Below are positions 17,104 to 27,161 of a stretch of 64,000 nt of DNA, piece after piece (the first letter of the stretch is position 1; the number at the start of each line of letters is the position of its first letter). The notes below the pieces were generated by a model. That model worked only from the letters and a program-made list of their open reading frames with translations. It did no database searches and was not told the DNA's origin. Origin of the DNA: Oxalobacteraceae bacterium OTU3CAMAD1 (GTDB lineage: Bacteria > Pseudomonadota > Gammaproteobacteria > Burkholderiales > Burkholderiaceae_D). The position numbers and the translations under genes are program-made. The stretch spans positions 7,316,001-7,380,000 of the forward strand of contig CP099650.1 in NCBI GenBank assembly GCA_024123915.1, in the 5' to 3' direction.

Positions 17104-18077
17104 ACCATCGCCCCGGCTTTGGTCGGTAACACGCCGCCGCTGCGCCAGCAGGCGATCCACGGCTGATAGAAGGCGATATCGGCCGGCACCGCGCCGGAGA
17201 TGCCGCAGATGGCGCCGGCGAAGGCGTTGGCGCGCGCCAGCGTGAGCGGCAGCGACCAGCCCTGCGACTGGCCGAACAGGAACACGGCCGAGAAGGCGTC
17301 GCCCGCGCCGACCGTGTCGACAATGCGCGCCGGCGCGTGGCACTCCTGGTTGGCGGTGACGGCGCCGTCGGCGCCGAAGTGCAGCGCGCCGCGTTCGCCG
17401 AGCGTGACGATCAATCCCTTGAGCGAGAAGATGCGCATCAACGCCTGGCAGGCCTCCACCATTTCCGGGCTGTCGATCGCCTTGGTGCCCGGCTTGGTGT
17501 GCGTGTACCAACTGAATAAATCCTTGAGCTCTTCCTCGTTGACCTTGACGACATCGGCCAGATGCAGCGACTCGAAGGCGCAGCGTTCCGTCACCTGCCC
17601 GTCTCGCACGTTCAAATCCAGATAGCGCGTGGCGTCGGAATTGCGCAGCATCTCCCGCACCGTATTGCGCGAGCACTCGTGGCGCTGCGCCATCGTGCCG
17701 AAATAGATGACACCCGGCTTGGCGTCGGCCAGCGCCACCAGCGCGGGCCCTGTCTCCACATAGTCGTAAGCCTGGTCGGGCAGGATGATGAAGCGGTGGC
17801 CCTGCTCGTTGCGCTCGACCACCACGCGGCCGGTGGCCTCGTTCGGATCGATCTGCAGGCCGGCCTGGCTCATGCCGAAGCGCTCGAACTCCGCGCGCAT
17901 CAACGCGCCGTTCTTGTCGTCACCGATGCGCGTGACCATCAGGGTGGACACGCCGAACGCCGCCAGATTGCGCGCGACGTTGAACGGCGCACCGCCGACA
18001 ACCTGCTCGGTGATGAAATCGTCGACCAGCGCCTCGCCGAATACGGCGATGGTTTGTTGGGTTATACCTGTTTCCAT
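17100..18077 (-). CDS. PfkB-family carbohydrate kinase, probable fructokinase
   Basis: 325-residue ribokinase-type sugar kinase. Motifs: GEALVDDF near the start, GGAPFNVARNLAAFG (PfkB signature 1 region) and DTVGAGDAFSAVFLFG (signature 2, with the catalytic Asp in GAGD). It most likely phosphorylates the fructose released from sucrose by the upstream amylosucrase. ATG 18077 is chosen over a GTG 12 bp upstream because GGAG lies about 6 bases before it. It overlaps the transporter gene by 4 bp and follows the amylosucrase gene by 33 bp. Confidence 0.88.
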   Translation of the reverse strand: METGITQQTIAVFGEALVDDFITEQVVGGAPFNVARNLAAFGVSTLMVTRIGDDKNGALMRAEFERFGMSQAGLQIDPNEATGRVVVERNEQGHRFIILPDQAYDYVETGPALVALADAKPGVIYFGTMAQRHECSRNTVREMLRNSDATRYLDLNVRDGQVTERCAFESLHLADVVKVNEEELKDLFSWYTHTKPGTKAIDSPEMVEACQALMRIFSLKGLIVTLGERGALHFGADGAVTANQECHAPARIVDTVGAGDAFSAVFLFGQSQGWSLPLTLARANAFAGAICGISGAVPADIAFYQPWIACWRSGGVLPTKAGAMV

Positions 18078-18110
18078 GCATGTCTCCACGCCCTCTCGGG
18101 CGATTTTATA

Positions 18111-19973
18111 TTATTCGCGTGCCAGCCAGTGCATCGCGTAAGGCGCCAGGGTGATCGTTCCTTCGACATTGCCCGGCGCCGCGCAGTCGCTCCACATGCC
18201 TTGCAGCGGGTAGTCCTGCGGCTGGCCGGTGAAGTTCATCAAGGTCAGGAAGCTGTCGCCGCGCGCCAGCGCCAGCACGCCGTCAGGCGCGCCTGCCAGC
18301 AGCGCGCGCGGCGCGTTGGCGGCCAGCGCATCCTGCTTGCGGCGCACGCGTATCAAATTGGCCAGCCCCTGGAACATGATCCCCGGCGCGCTGCTTTTAT
18401 CGTAGCGGTGCTTCCAGCGCTGCTCGTCGAAGACGGGTCGCTGCAGCCAGCGGCTGTCCATTGCGTGCTGTGGACGATCCAGATAACTGTAGTCGTTTTC
18501 CATCGCCAGCTCGTCGCCCATGTACAGCACCGGCAGCGCGCCAAAGCTCAACGCCAGGCCGTGCAGCAAATGCATGCGGCGCAGCGCCAGCGAACGTTCC
18601 TCCTCGTTGGTCGCGGTCTGCAAACCGGTCAGCGACGCGGCCATGCCGTTGCTGCCGTGGGCCGCGTTCGGATCGGTGCTCTGGAAGGCGGCGCCGCAGG
18701 CGTAACTGCCCTCGGCGCCGCTGAAGAAGCGCGCCGCGCCGGCCAGCCGCGCGGCGCTGCCGGCGGCCGAACCGACTTCCGCTTCGGCGCGCAGCACGTT
18801 CCAGCCGATGTCGTCGTGGCAGCGCACATAACTGAGCCAGGTGGCGGCCGACGGCAGCGCCGGCGTATTGCGGATCACCTCGCGCAGCACGCCGGTGTTT
18901 TGCTCCGCCAGCGCGACCCACCCGGCGGCCATCAGGCTGCTGTGATAGGCGATATGGCATTCCGGCGCGGCGGCGCTGCCCAGGTAGGCGGGCAGCTCGC
19001 GCGTCGGCACGATGGCCTCGGCCTTGAGCAGCACGCCCGGCGCGACGATGTCGACGATGGCGCGCAAGGCTTGCAGGATCTGGTGCGCCTCCGGCTGGTT
19101 CATGCTGTTGGTGCCTTCGCGCTTCCACAAGAAGGCGGTCGAATCGAGGCGGAACACTTCGATGCCGCGATTGGCCAGGCGCAGCATGGCCGCCGCCATC
19201 TCGGCGAAGACGTCGGGGTTGGACCAGTTCATGTCCCACTGGTACGGATAGAACGTGGTCCACACCCAGCCGCCCATCGCTTCGACGTAGGTGAAATTGC
19301 CCGGGGCGACTTGCGGGAACACCTGGCCCAAGGTGCGTTCATGGCGGTCCGGCATGTCGCGATCGGGGAAGACGTGGAACATCGCGCGCGCTTTCGCATC
19401 GCCGGCTTTTGCGGCCAATGCCCATTGGTTGTCGTCGGCGACGTGGTTCAGGATGAAATCGGAGCACAGGCTGATGCCGGCGGTGCGCAGGCGCGTGGTC
19501 AGGTCGTGCAGGTCGGCGTTGGTGCCCAGCGCCGGATCGACTTCGTCGAAACTGGTGACGGCGAAGCCGCCGTCGTTTTCGCCTTCGCGCGGGCGCAGGA
19601 ACGGCAGCAGGTGCAGGTAGCTGACGCCCAGTTCTTCAAGATACGGGATGCGGTCGGCGACGCCGTTCAAATTGCCGCCGAAGTTCTGCACGTAGGCGCA
19701 GTAGCCCAGCATGCGCTGGTTGAGGAACCAATCTGGTTGTGCGATGCGCTGGATGTCGAGCGCGCGCAGTTCGGGGGGGCGCTCGGCATACAGCTTGCCC
19801 AGGGATTCCATCAGATCGCCGAGCCATGCGTCGAAGTGGGCGTGGTCTCCGTACAGGCCGGCCAGCAGGCGGCGCAGCACCGGCTCGGCGGTCTTTAGGC
19901 GGTCAGCCGCCTGTGGCCGGAGATCTTCGGGAAGGACCGCGAGCAGGCGGTCCGAGGTTACTTGAGAGGGCAT
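18111..19973 (-). CDS. amylosucrase (GH13), SuxB-like
   Basis: 620-residue GH13 enzyme close in length to Neisseria amylosucrase (636 aa), which splits sucrose and transfers glucose to growing glucan, releasing fructose. Conserved regions: I SDFILNHVAD (171-180); II FRLDSTAFLWK with nucleophile D277; III LLKAEAIV with acid/base E319; IV YVRCHDDIGW with H386-D387. FLNQRMLGYCAYVQNFGG near residue 84 is also amylosucrase-like. ATG 19973 is the homologous start; the open frame continues 45 codons upstream into a repeat element and should not be included. Sucrose hydrolase activity is an alternative. Confidence 0.9.
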   Translation of the reverse strand: MPSQVTSDRLLAVLPEDLRPQAADRLKTAEPVLRRLLAGLYGDHAHFDAWLGDLMESLGKLYAERPPELRALDIQRIAQPDWFLNQRMLGYCAYVQNFGGNLNGVADRIPYLEELGVSYLHLLPFLRPREGENDGGFAVTSFDEVDPALGTNADLHDLTTRLRTAGISLCSDFILNHVADDNQWALAAKAGDAKARAMFHVFPDRDMPDRHERTLGQVFPQVAPGNFTYVEAMGGWVWTTFYPYQWDMNWSNPDVFAEMAAAMLRLANRGIEVFRLDSTAFLWKREGTNSMNQPEAHQILQALRAIVDIVAPGVLLKAEAIVPTRELPAYLGSAAAPECHIAYHSSLMAAGWVALAEQNTGVLREVIRNTPALPSAATWLSYVRCHDDIGWNVLRAEAEVGSAAGSAARLAGAARFFSGAEGSYACGAAFQSTDPNAAHGSNGMAASLTGLQTATNEEERSLALRRMHLLHGLALSFGALPVLYMGDELAMENDYSYLDRPQHAMDSRWLQRPVFDEQRWKHRYDKSSAPGIMFQGLANLIRVRRKQDALAANAPRALLAGAPDGVLALARGDSFLTLMNFTGQPQDYPLQGMWSDCAAPGNVEGTITLAPYAMHWLARE

Positions 19974-20043
19974 AGTCGAAAGGCTTGGTGATTGATTCGT
20001 GGGTCTTGGCCTAAGGCCCGTGGCTTGTGAACCGTCGAATGAA

Positions 20044-20142
20044 CACGTAGGGCGGATTAGGCGGAACGCCGTAATCCGCCATCTATGAGCCGCCGACGGA
20101 GCACGCATTGGCGGATTACGCTGCGCTAATCCGCCCTACGTG
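20044..20142. repeat. 98-99 bp inverted-repeat element, copy 3 (inverted)
   Basis: Inverted relative to copies 1 and 2. Terminal repeats can be extended to 20 bp, perfect: GAACACGTAGGGCGGATTAG at 20041-20060 with its complement at 20126-20145. It lies between the TonB-dependent receptor and the amylosucrase gene. Part of it is open in frame with the amylosucrase gene. Confidence 0.9.
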
Positions 20143-20165
20143 TTCAGATTGACGCTTGGTCCTGC

Positions 20166-22466
20166 TTAGAAGGCGTACGACAAGGTGACCTTCGCGGCGC
20201 GGCCGGTGATCGAGCGTGCGGCATGGCCGTCGCCTTCCACCTCGGTATAACCGATCTTGTTGAACAGGTTATTGGCGCTCAGCGACACGGTGGCCTTCTC
20301 GGTCACGCGGTAGTTCACGAACGCGTTGACCACAGCATACGCCGGCATCTCGATGGTGTGCGCATCGTCACCCCACGACTTGCCGGTGCCGATCACGCTG
20401 GCGCCGACCGTGGCATCGCCGATGGTGTAGGTCGGCGCGACCTGGTAAATCCACTTGGCCTGGCGGCGTGGCGAATTCCCGATATTTGCCACGTCGGCGG
20501 CGGCCGTGCCGGTGATCTTGGCATGCGTGTAGGTCGCGCCGCCGCTGATGCGGAAGTCGCCGATCGAATACGCGCCTTCCAGCTCCACACCCTTGGCGTC
20601 ATACTTGTTGGAGGTGCTGCGCTGCGTGGTCGCCTCGTAGTTGCTCTCGTCGGTCTTGGCCTGGAACAGCGTCACGAAGGTGCTCAAACCACCGCTGCGC
20701 CATTTCACGCCACCTTCCAGCTGCTTGACGGTGTTGATGTTGATCGGGGCCGAACCATCCAGCGGCGTGCCGAACAGGATACGGTCCGCGTTGAACGCCA
20801 CGCCATCGCTGACGCGCGCGAACGCCGCCAGGTTGTTGGTGATGCGGTAGTTGCCACCGACCGAATACGAGGTGTGGTTGATCTTGTAGTTGACCATCTG
20901 CTCGGTGGCCGGATCGTAGCGCAGGCCGCCGGTGGCGATGTTGGCGGTGCCGTTGGCTTCCTGGCGGTCCTGGCGCACGCTCGCGTCCAGGTTCAGCGGG
21001 CCGGCCTCGTAGCCCACGTTCAGGTAAGGCGACGTCAGTTTGTACTCCATGTCGACCGCGCGCATGCAGCAGCCACCGAAGGCCGGACCGACCAGGCCTG
21101 GCGTGGTGCTGGCCGTTTGCAGCAGCGCAGGCTTGTCGCCGCTCAGCTGCATCAGGTACTCGTTGAAGTTCCACGTCAGCGCCAGCTTCTGGTTCGACAG
21201 ATACAGGCCGGCGGTGGTGGTCAGCTTGGCGCCGTCGGCCAGCTTGAAGGTCTTCGACAGCTTGGTGTCGTTGAGCGTATTGCCGGCGTCGTCGATCGAG
21301 GTGTTGAACACCACCGCCGAGAAGGCGGCGCCGTTGTAGGCCTGGCCGCGATTCGGACCGGTGGCGAAGGTGTAGTTGCCGTTCACGCCATTGTTACCGG
21401 CGAAGACGCCGGTAAAGCGGCCGCTGTTGTCGGAGGCGCGGAACTTGTTACTCAGGTTCCAGCCGTCGCCCAGGTCGAACGAGCCTTCCAGGCCGATCGA
21501 ATTGCTCTTCACATGCAGGCCGTCGTTGACGTCGGTCGACACCGGCGTGTTGTTCTTGCCCAGCGTGACATCGCGCACCCAGTTCGGCGAATAGAAGCTC
21601 ACCGTGCGTGGATCGATGCCCGGGATTTCGGTGATCTTCTGGTTCACCACGCGCACCGGCACCGGCAGGGCGGTCGGCGACTTGTCGTCGACGTGCTTGA
21701 ACGACAGGCGGATAAAGCCATTGTCCAGGTCATGCGTGATATTGCCGCGAATCTGGCCGCCGCTGGCGGTGCTCATGCCGCTATCGCGCACGCCTTCGCC
21801 GGTGCGGTAGCTGCCGCCGATGAAGAAGCGGGTCTTGTCCGAGATCGGCGAGCCGTAGTCGAAGTCGTAGCGGGTCTCGTCGTAACCGAGGCCGCGGCTG
21901 ATGCCGATATGGCCGCCCTTCTCCTCGCCGGTCTTGGTGATGAAGTTGATGATGCCGCCCGGCGCGTTGGTCGCCAGGGTCGATGCCGAGCCGCCGCGCA
22001 CCACTTCCAGGTGGTCGAGCGTACCGTCGATCTTGACGTAGCTGTCGGGGGTGATGAAGTTGAAGTCGCCCGACTGCAGCACCGGCAGGCCGTCCTCCTG
22101 GATCTGCACATAGCGCGCGCCGCCGGCCGATACCGGCACGCCGCGCACGGTGATGTTGGCGTTGCCCTCGCCGCCCGACGACTCGGCGCGCACACCCGGC
22201 ACGGCGCGCAGCACTTCGGCCGCGCTCAGCGCCGCCGAATTCTTGATGACGTCCCCCTCGATGGTGCTGATCGACACGCTGGTCTTCATTTTCGACGAGC
22301 CGGTGGTGGTGCCGGTGACCACCACGCGCTCCATGTTCAACCCGTCGGCTGGTGCGGCGGCGGTGGCGGGAACTGCGGCGTCCTGCGCGGCGGCGACGCC
22401 CATGTGCAGGACGGCGGCGGCGACGGCGGCCGTCATGGCGGCCAGTTTGATGGTGCGGTGTTTCAT
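20166..22466 (-). CDS. TonB-dependent outer-membrane receptor of the sucrose locus (SuxA-like)
   Basis: 766-residue TonB-dependent transporter. A signal peptide covers about residues 1-27 (LAAMTAAVAAAVLHMGVAAAQ), followed by a TonB-box-like ERVVVTGT. The plug domain is at about 60-170 (AAEVLRAVPGVRAESSGG, LEVVRGGSASTLATNAPGG). The barrel ends in KVTLSYAF with the terminal Phe needed for outer-membrane insertion. Its position, first in the sucrose gene series with LacI-type palindromes upstream, suggests uptake of sucrose or related oligosaccharides as for Xanthomonas SuxA. Confidence 0.9.
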   Translation of the reverse strand: MKHRTIKLAAMTAAVAAAVLHMGVAAAQDAAVPATAAAPADGLNMERVVVTGTTTGSSKMKTSVSISTIEGDVIKNSAALSAAEVLRAVPGVRAESSGGEGNANITVRGVPVSAGGARYVQIQEDGLPVLQSGDFNFITPDSYVKIDGTLDHLEVVRGGSASTLATNAPGGIINFITKTGEEKGGHIGISRGLGYDETRYDFDYGSPISDKTRFFIGGSYRTGEGVRDSGMSTASGGQIRGNITHDLDNGFIRLSFKHVDDKSPTALPVPVRVVNQKITEIPGIDPRTVSFYSPNWVRDVTLGKNNTPVSTDVNDGLHVKSNSIGLEGSFDLGDGWNLSNKFRASDNSGRFTGVFAGNNGVNGNYTFATGPNRGQAYNGAAFSAVVFNTSIDDAGNTLNDTKLSKTFKLADGAKLTTTAGLYLSNQKLALTWNFNEYLMQLSGDKPALLQTASTTPGLVGPAFGGCCMRAVDMEYKLTSPYLNVGYEAGPLNLDASVRQDRQEANGTANIATGGLRYDPATEQMVNYKINHTSYSVGGNYRITNNLAAFARVSDGVAFNADRILFGTPLDGSAPININTVKQLEGGVKWRSGGLSTFVTLFQAKTDESNYEATTQRSTSNKYDAKGVELEGAYSIGDFRISGGATYTHAKITGTAAADVANIGNSPRRQAKWIYQVAPTYTIGDATVGASVIGTGKSWGDDAHTIEMPAYAVVNAFVNYRVTEKATVSLSANNLFNKIGYTEVEGDGHAARSITGRAAKVTLSYAF

Positions 22467-22545
22467 GGTGGTCTCCAGATATTGTCGTTTTGCTCTGCTG
22501 TTTTGTTGAGCAGGTACGCCATTATTCCTTGAACACGAATTTTAC

Positions 22546-22557
22546 GCAATCGATTGC
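22546..22557. promoter_or_regulatory. LacI-family operator O1, upstream of the receptor gene
   Basis: Perfect 12-bp palindrome GCAATCGATTGC, 80 bp before the receptor ATG. Central CG and the GCAAT half-sites are typical for LacI-family operators. A near-identical site lies at 22673. Confidence 0.65.
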
Positions 22558-22643
22558 ATAGTTGCGCCGCAATATGTTTTCTAGGCAATTTCCGCGGAGG
22601 AGACGCAGTGAGAAGTTAGAACTGATTCGTTTGCAAACAAGGA

Positions 22644-22666
22644 TTAATGGTGCAACGCACCATTAA
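22644..22666. repeat. strong 10-bp inverted repeat downstream of lacI
   Basis: Arms TTAATGGTGC (22644-22653) and GCACCATTAA (22657-22666) are perfect, with the 3-nt centre AAC. It sits between the lacI stop and the receptor promoter. Without a T-run on either side it may be an operator or an mRNA 3' hairpin. Another perfect palindrome, GTTTGCAAAC, is at 22629-22638. Confidence 0.6.
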
Positions 22667-22672
22667 ATTTAT

Positions 22673-22684
22673 GCAATCGGTTGC
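22673..22684. promoter_or_regulatory. LacI-family operator O2
   Basis: GCAATCGGTTGC differs from the perfect palindrome at 22546 by one base. It is 17 bp from the lacI stop. Spacing between the two operator centres is 127 bp, compatible with DNA looping. Confidence 0.55.
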
Positions 22685-22700
22685 GAAAAACAGACGGTCA

Positions 22701-23756
22701 TCAGACGGTACGGCTGCTCGAACGTACCACCAGCTTGGTCGGAAGCTGCAGCGATGGCGACGGACGGCCCTCGACCAATTCCAGCAGCGAAGCCACCAGC
22801 GCCTGGCCGGCCTCGCGGATCGGCTGCTGCACGGTGGTCAGCGGCGGATGGAAATAGGTCGACAACTCGATATCGTCATAACCGACGACGGCCACCTGCC
22901 CCGGCACGAACAAGCCATGCTCGCGCATCGTATTAACGGCGGTCATGGCCAGCAAATCGCTGCCGGCGAAGATGGCGTCGAACGGCACGCCGCGCGCCAT
23001 CAGTGTGTCGACCGCCTCGCGTCCCCCGTCGGGCAGGAACGACACTGACACCTGCAACGCCGGATCGACCTCGATGCCGGCCTTGCGCAGCGCGCGGCAA
23101 TAGCCTTCGTAACGCTGTCCGACCTCGGGCAAATTGATATCGCCGAAGAAGGCGATGCGCTTGCGGCCCTCTTCCAGCAAATGGGTGACGGCCAGTTCGC
23201 CGCCGGTCAGGTTGTCGCCGCCGACGGTGCAGTACAGCTGCTGCGGCAATTGCGCGCCCCACACCACGATCGGCACGTGGCGCGCCGCCAGCTGGTTCAG
23301 TTGTTCGTGATGGCGCCACTGGCCGATCAACACGATGCCAATCACGCGGCCGGTGTCGAACGGCCCGGCCGCCGCGTCCAGCTCCTCGGCGTTGACGCGC
23401 GAAACCAGCATGTCGAAACCCTGCTCGGTGAGCGCGTCGGCCAGGCTGCCCAGCATCCCCAGGAAAAACGGATCGGACAAATGCTGGCGCGTGGCCGGGT
23501 CGTACGGAATCACCACGCCGACGGTACGGTTCTGCTTCATGCGCAGGTTCTGCGCGCCGATGTTGATGGTGTACTTGAGCGAGCGCGCCAGCTCCATGAT
23601 GCGCACGCGCGTCTCTTCACTGACCAATTTGCTGCCGGCCAGCGCGCGCGACACGGTGGACGTGGAAACGCCGGCCAGCCGGGCGATATCGGCCATCTGC
23701 AATCGCCGCTGTTGCGCGGAAGCGCTATCCGCGTCGGGCGGCGTCAGTTTAGGCAT
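22701..23756 (-). CDS. LacI-family transcriptional regulator of the sucrose locus (SuxR-like)
   Basis: 351-residue repressor. N-terminal HTH MADIARLAGVSTSTVSRALAG (residues 21-41) is followed by the hinge LKYTINIGAQNLR. The periplasmic-binding-protein-like effector domain begins TVGVVIPYDPATRQHLSDPFF and ends VVGYDDIELSTYFHPPLTTV. It is on the same strand as, and directly upstream of, the sucrose genes, and two GCAATCGATTGC-type sites separate it from the receptor gene. The effector (sucrose, fructose or a phosphate ester) cannot be read from sequence. It starts 7 bp after a GST gene on the same strand. Confidence 0.88.
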   Translation of the reverse strand: MPKLTPPDADSASAQQRRLQMADIARLAGVSTSTVSRALAGSKLVSEETRVRIMELARSLKYTINIGAQNLRMKQNRTVGVVIPYDPATRQHLSDPFFLGMLGSLADALTEQGFDMLVSRVNAEELDAAAGPFDTGRVIGIVLIGQWRHHEQLNQLAARHVPIVVWGAQLPQQLYCTVGGDNLTGGELAVTHLLEEGRKRIAFFGDINLPEVGQRYEGYCRALRKAGIEVDPALQVSVSFLPDGGREAVDTLMARGVPFDAIFAGSDLLAMTAVNTMREHGLFVPGQVAVVGYDDIELSTYFHPPLTTVQQPIREAGQALVASLLELVEGRPSPSLQLPTKLVVRSSSRTV

Positions 23757-23763
23757 GGCCACT

Positions 23764-24375
23764 TCAGGCGGATGGCACGGTGTCTTTGAACGACTGGCGT
23801 TCCGACAGTTTGTCGAACAATTTGGCCAGGTTGGCGTGGTCGTCGCGCCAGGTGATCTCGGGGAAGCGGAACGACAGCCAGCCCAGGGTACAGCCGACCG
23901 CCACGTCGGCCAGCGAATAGTTCTTACCGGCGCAGTAGGCCTGCTCGCCGAGTTTTTCCGACAGCGCCGCCAGGCCCAGATGGACCTTGCGCATCTGGCG
24001 CGCGATCCAGTCCTCGCTTTGCAGCTCGATAGGACGCTGGGTGCGCTCCAGGCGTACGGTGATCGCGGCGTCCAGCATGCCGTCGGCCAGCGCCTCCCAG
24101 CATTTGACGTCGGCGCGGTCGCGGCCATTCGGCGGCAGCAGCTTGCACACCGGCGTCAGCGTGTCCAGGTACTCGACCATCACGCGCGAATCGATCATCA
24201 CGCTGCCGTCCTCCATGACCAGGGCCGGCACCTTGCCCAGCGGGTTCAGGGTGCTGATGGCCGTATCGGGCGCCCACACGTTTTCCAGCTCAAACTGGCA
24301 ATCGAGCTTTTTTTCGGCCAGGACGACGCGAACTTTACGGACATAAGGACTGGCGAGGGAACCGATAAGTTTCAT
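23764..24375 (-). CDS. glutathione S-transferase family protein
   Basis: 203-residue GST. N-terminal domain: KLIGSLASPYVRKVRVVLAEKKLDCQ (catalytic-region SxxSPYVRKVR), cis-Pro NPLGKVPAL and DSRVMVEYLD. The helical C-terminal domain includes YSLADVAVGCTLGWL. Similar to the YibF/stringent-starvation-like GST subgroup. ATG 24375 is the homologous start. It may be cotranscribed with the following lacI gene (7-bp gap), although no functional link is evident. Confidence 0.87.
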   Translation of the reverse strand: MKLIGSLASPYVRKVRVVLAEKKLDCQFELENVWAPDTAISTLNPLGKVPALVMEDGSVMIDSRVMVEYLDTLTPVCKLLPPNGRDRADVKCWEALADGMLDAAITVRLERTQRPIELQSEDWIARQMRKVHLGLAALSEKLGEQAYCAGKNYSLADVAVGCTLGWLSFRFPEITWRDDHANLAKLFDKLSERQSFKDTVPSA

Positions 24376-24410
24376 GGATGCATAGAGTAGAAGGTTAGCA
24401 GACAGTATAA

Positions 24411-25856
<1,446 letters not shown>

Positions 25857-25882
25857 TGTAAATTAGCAATATGTCATACACT

Positions 25883-25915
25883 AGCCTCCGCGACGCAAGT
25901 CCCGGGGGCTTTTTT
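25883..25915 (+). terminator. intrinsic terminator after purB
   Basis: Stem AGCCTCCG / CGGGGGCT (one G-T wobble, 8 bp) with a 12-nt loop, followed by TTTTT at 25911-25915. 26 bp after the purB stop. Confidence 0.7.
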
Positions 25916-26001
25916 CTTGCCCGCCAGCACAAGGCGCGTTTCTTTGATATATTAGCCCCAACGTTAGTCCTAACACGTACTATTTTCTGGAGCACCACCC
26001 C

Positions 26002-26532
26002 ATGCAACGCTATACCAAGACGGCAATGCTGCTGCACTGGCTGATCGCGCTGATGATCGTATCGGCCTTCTTCCTCGGCCTGACGATGGTCGCCATTCCC
26101 GGCTTCACGCCGACCAAGCTCAAATACTTCTCCTGGCACAAATGGCTGGGCGTGACGGTGCTCGCGCTGGCCGCGCTCCGCCTGCTGTGGCGCCTGGCGA
26201 ACCGGCCGCCGGCGCCGCTGGTCAGCATCCCGGCGTGGCAGCACAAGGTCGCCGACGGCGTCCATTACCTGCTGTACTTCCTGATGTTCGCCGCGCCGAT
26301 CTCCGGCTACCTGTACGGCAGCGCCGCCGGCGTGCCGGTGGTCTACCTCAAGCTGGTCACCCTGCCGGCGCTGATCGGACCGGACCCTGAACTTAAGGCA
26401 ATCTTAAAAACTGTTCATTATGTTTTGGTCATGACGATGGCGGGTGTCGTTGTCGCCCACGCTCTGGCCGCGCTGAAGCATCACTTTATCGACCGCGACA
26501 TCACGCTCAAGCGCATGTTGCCGCGCGTGTAG
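26002..26532 (+). CDS. cytochrome b561
   Basis: 176-residue diheme b-type cytochrome with four membrane helices (LLHWLIALMIVSAFFLGLTMV, WLGVTVLALAALRLLWRL, VHYLLYFLMFAAPISGYLYG, VHYVLVMTMAGVVVAHALAAL). Histidines in each helix region (H12, H45, H88 and H139/H153 areas) are candidates for heme ligands. It probably oxidises ubiquinol in the inner membrane. The gene directly precedes two yceI genes, matching the yceJ-yceI pairing known from E. coli. Confidence 0.9.
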   Translation: MQRYTKTAMLLHWLIALMIVSAFFLGLTMVAIPGFTPTKLKYFSWHKWLGVTVLALAALRLLWRLANRPPAPLVSIPAWQHKVADGVHYLLYFLMFAAPISGYLYGSAAGVPVVYLKLVTLPALIGPDPELKAILKTVHYVLVMTMAGVVVAHALAALKHHFIDRDITLKRMLPRV

Positions 26533-26560
26533 TCGTAATCCTCACCCTACCGGAGCCACT

Positions 26561-27115
26561 ATGAAAACCATGAAAAAAATCGCCCTCGTCTCCCTGATGG
26601 GTGTCGCGCTGGCCGCCAGCGCCGCCGTGTTGAAGACCGATCCAGCCAAGAGCTCGGTCTCGGCCACGTTCAAGCAAATGAACGTGCCGATCGAATCGAA
26701 GTTCAAGAAATACACGGTCGCCATCGACTACGACGCCGCCAAGCCGGACGCCTCCAAGGCCACGGTCGAAGTCGAAACGGCCAGCCTGGACATGGGCGAC
26801 CCGGAGTACAACAAGGAAGTGGCCAAGAAGGAATGGTTCAACTCGGCCCAGTTCCCGAAAGCGACCTTCGTCTCGAGCGCCATCAAAAGCGCCGGCGCCG
26901 GCAAGCTCACCGTCACCGGCAAGCTGACCATCAAAGGCAAGACCACCGACATCACCTTCCCGCTGACGGTCAAGACCGAGGGCGGCAAGCAAGTGTTCGA
27001 CGGCGCGCTGCCGATCAAACGCCTGACCTACAACATCGGCGAAGGCGAATGGAAGGACACCAGCATGGTGGCCGACGACGTCACGATCAAGTTTCACGTA
27101 GTAGCCGGCCAATAA
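26561..27115 (+). CDS. YceI family periplasmic protein (1)
   Basis: 184-residue lipocalin-like beta-barrel with a signal peptide (KKIALVSLMGVALAASAA). Family features: LKTDPAKSSVSATFKQM at the start, NSAQFPKATFVSS, GKLTIKGKTTDITFPLTV and a late RLTYNIGEGEWKDTSMVAD. YceI proteins bind polyisoprenoid lipids such as ubiquinone analogues. Lies 28 bp after cytochrome b561 and 46 bp before a second yceI. The two paralogues share design but are clearly diverged. Confidence 0.88.
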   Translation: MKTMKKIALVSLMGVALAASAAVLKTDPAKSSVSATFKQMNVPIESKFKKYTVAIDYDAAKPDASKATVEVETASLDMGDPEYNKEVAKKEWFNSAQFPKATFVSSAIKSAGAGKLTVTGKLTIKGKTTDITFPLTVKTEGGKQVFDGALPIKRLTYNIGEGEWKDTSMVADDVTIKFHVVAGQ

Positions 27116-27161
27116 GTCCGGTCAATAAACCACTCGCAATCCACTCAGGGAGACACACCGC

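Noticed and set aside
17104..17676. Upstream extension of the MFS transporter frame through the fructokinase gene
   Set aside because: The extension is out of frame with, and overlaps, a clear PfkB kinase; the 4-bp ATGA overlap gives a better start.
22701..24128. LacI fused to an upstream GST-region frame
   Set aside because: The upstream part is a shadow of the GST gene; the HTH begins just after ATG 23756.
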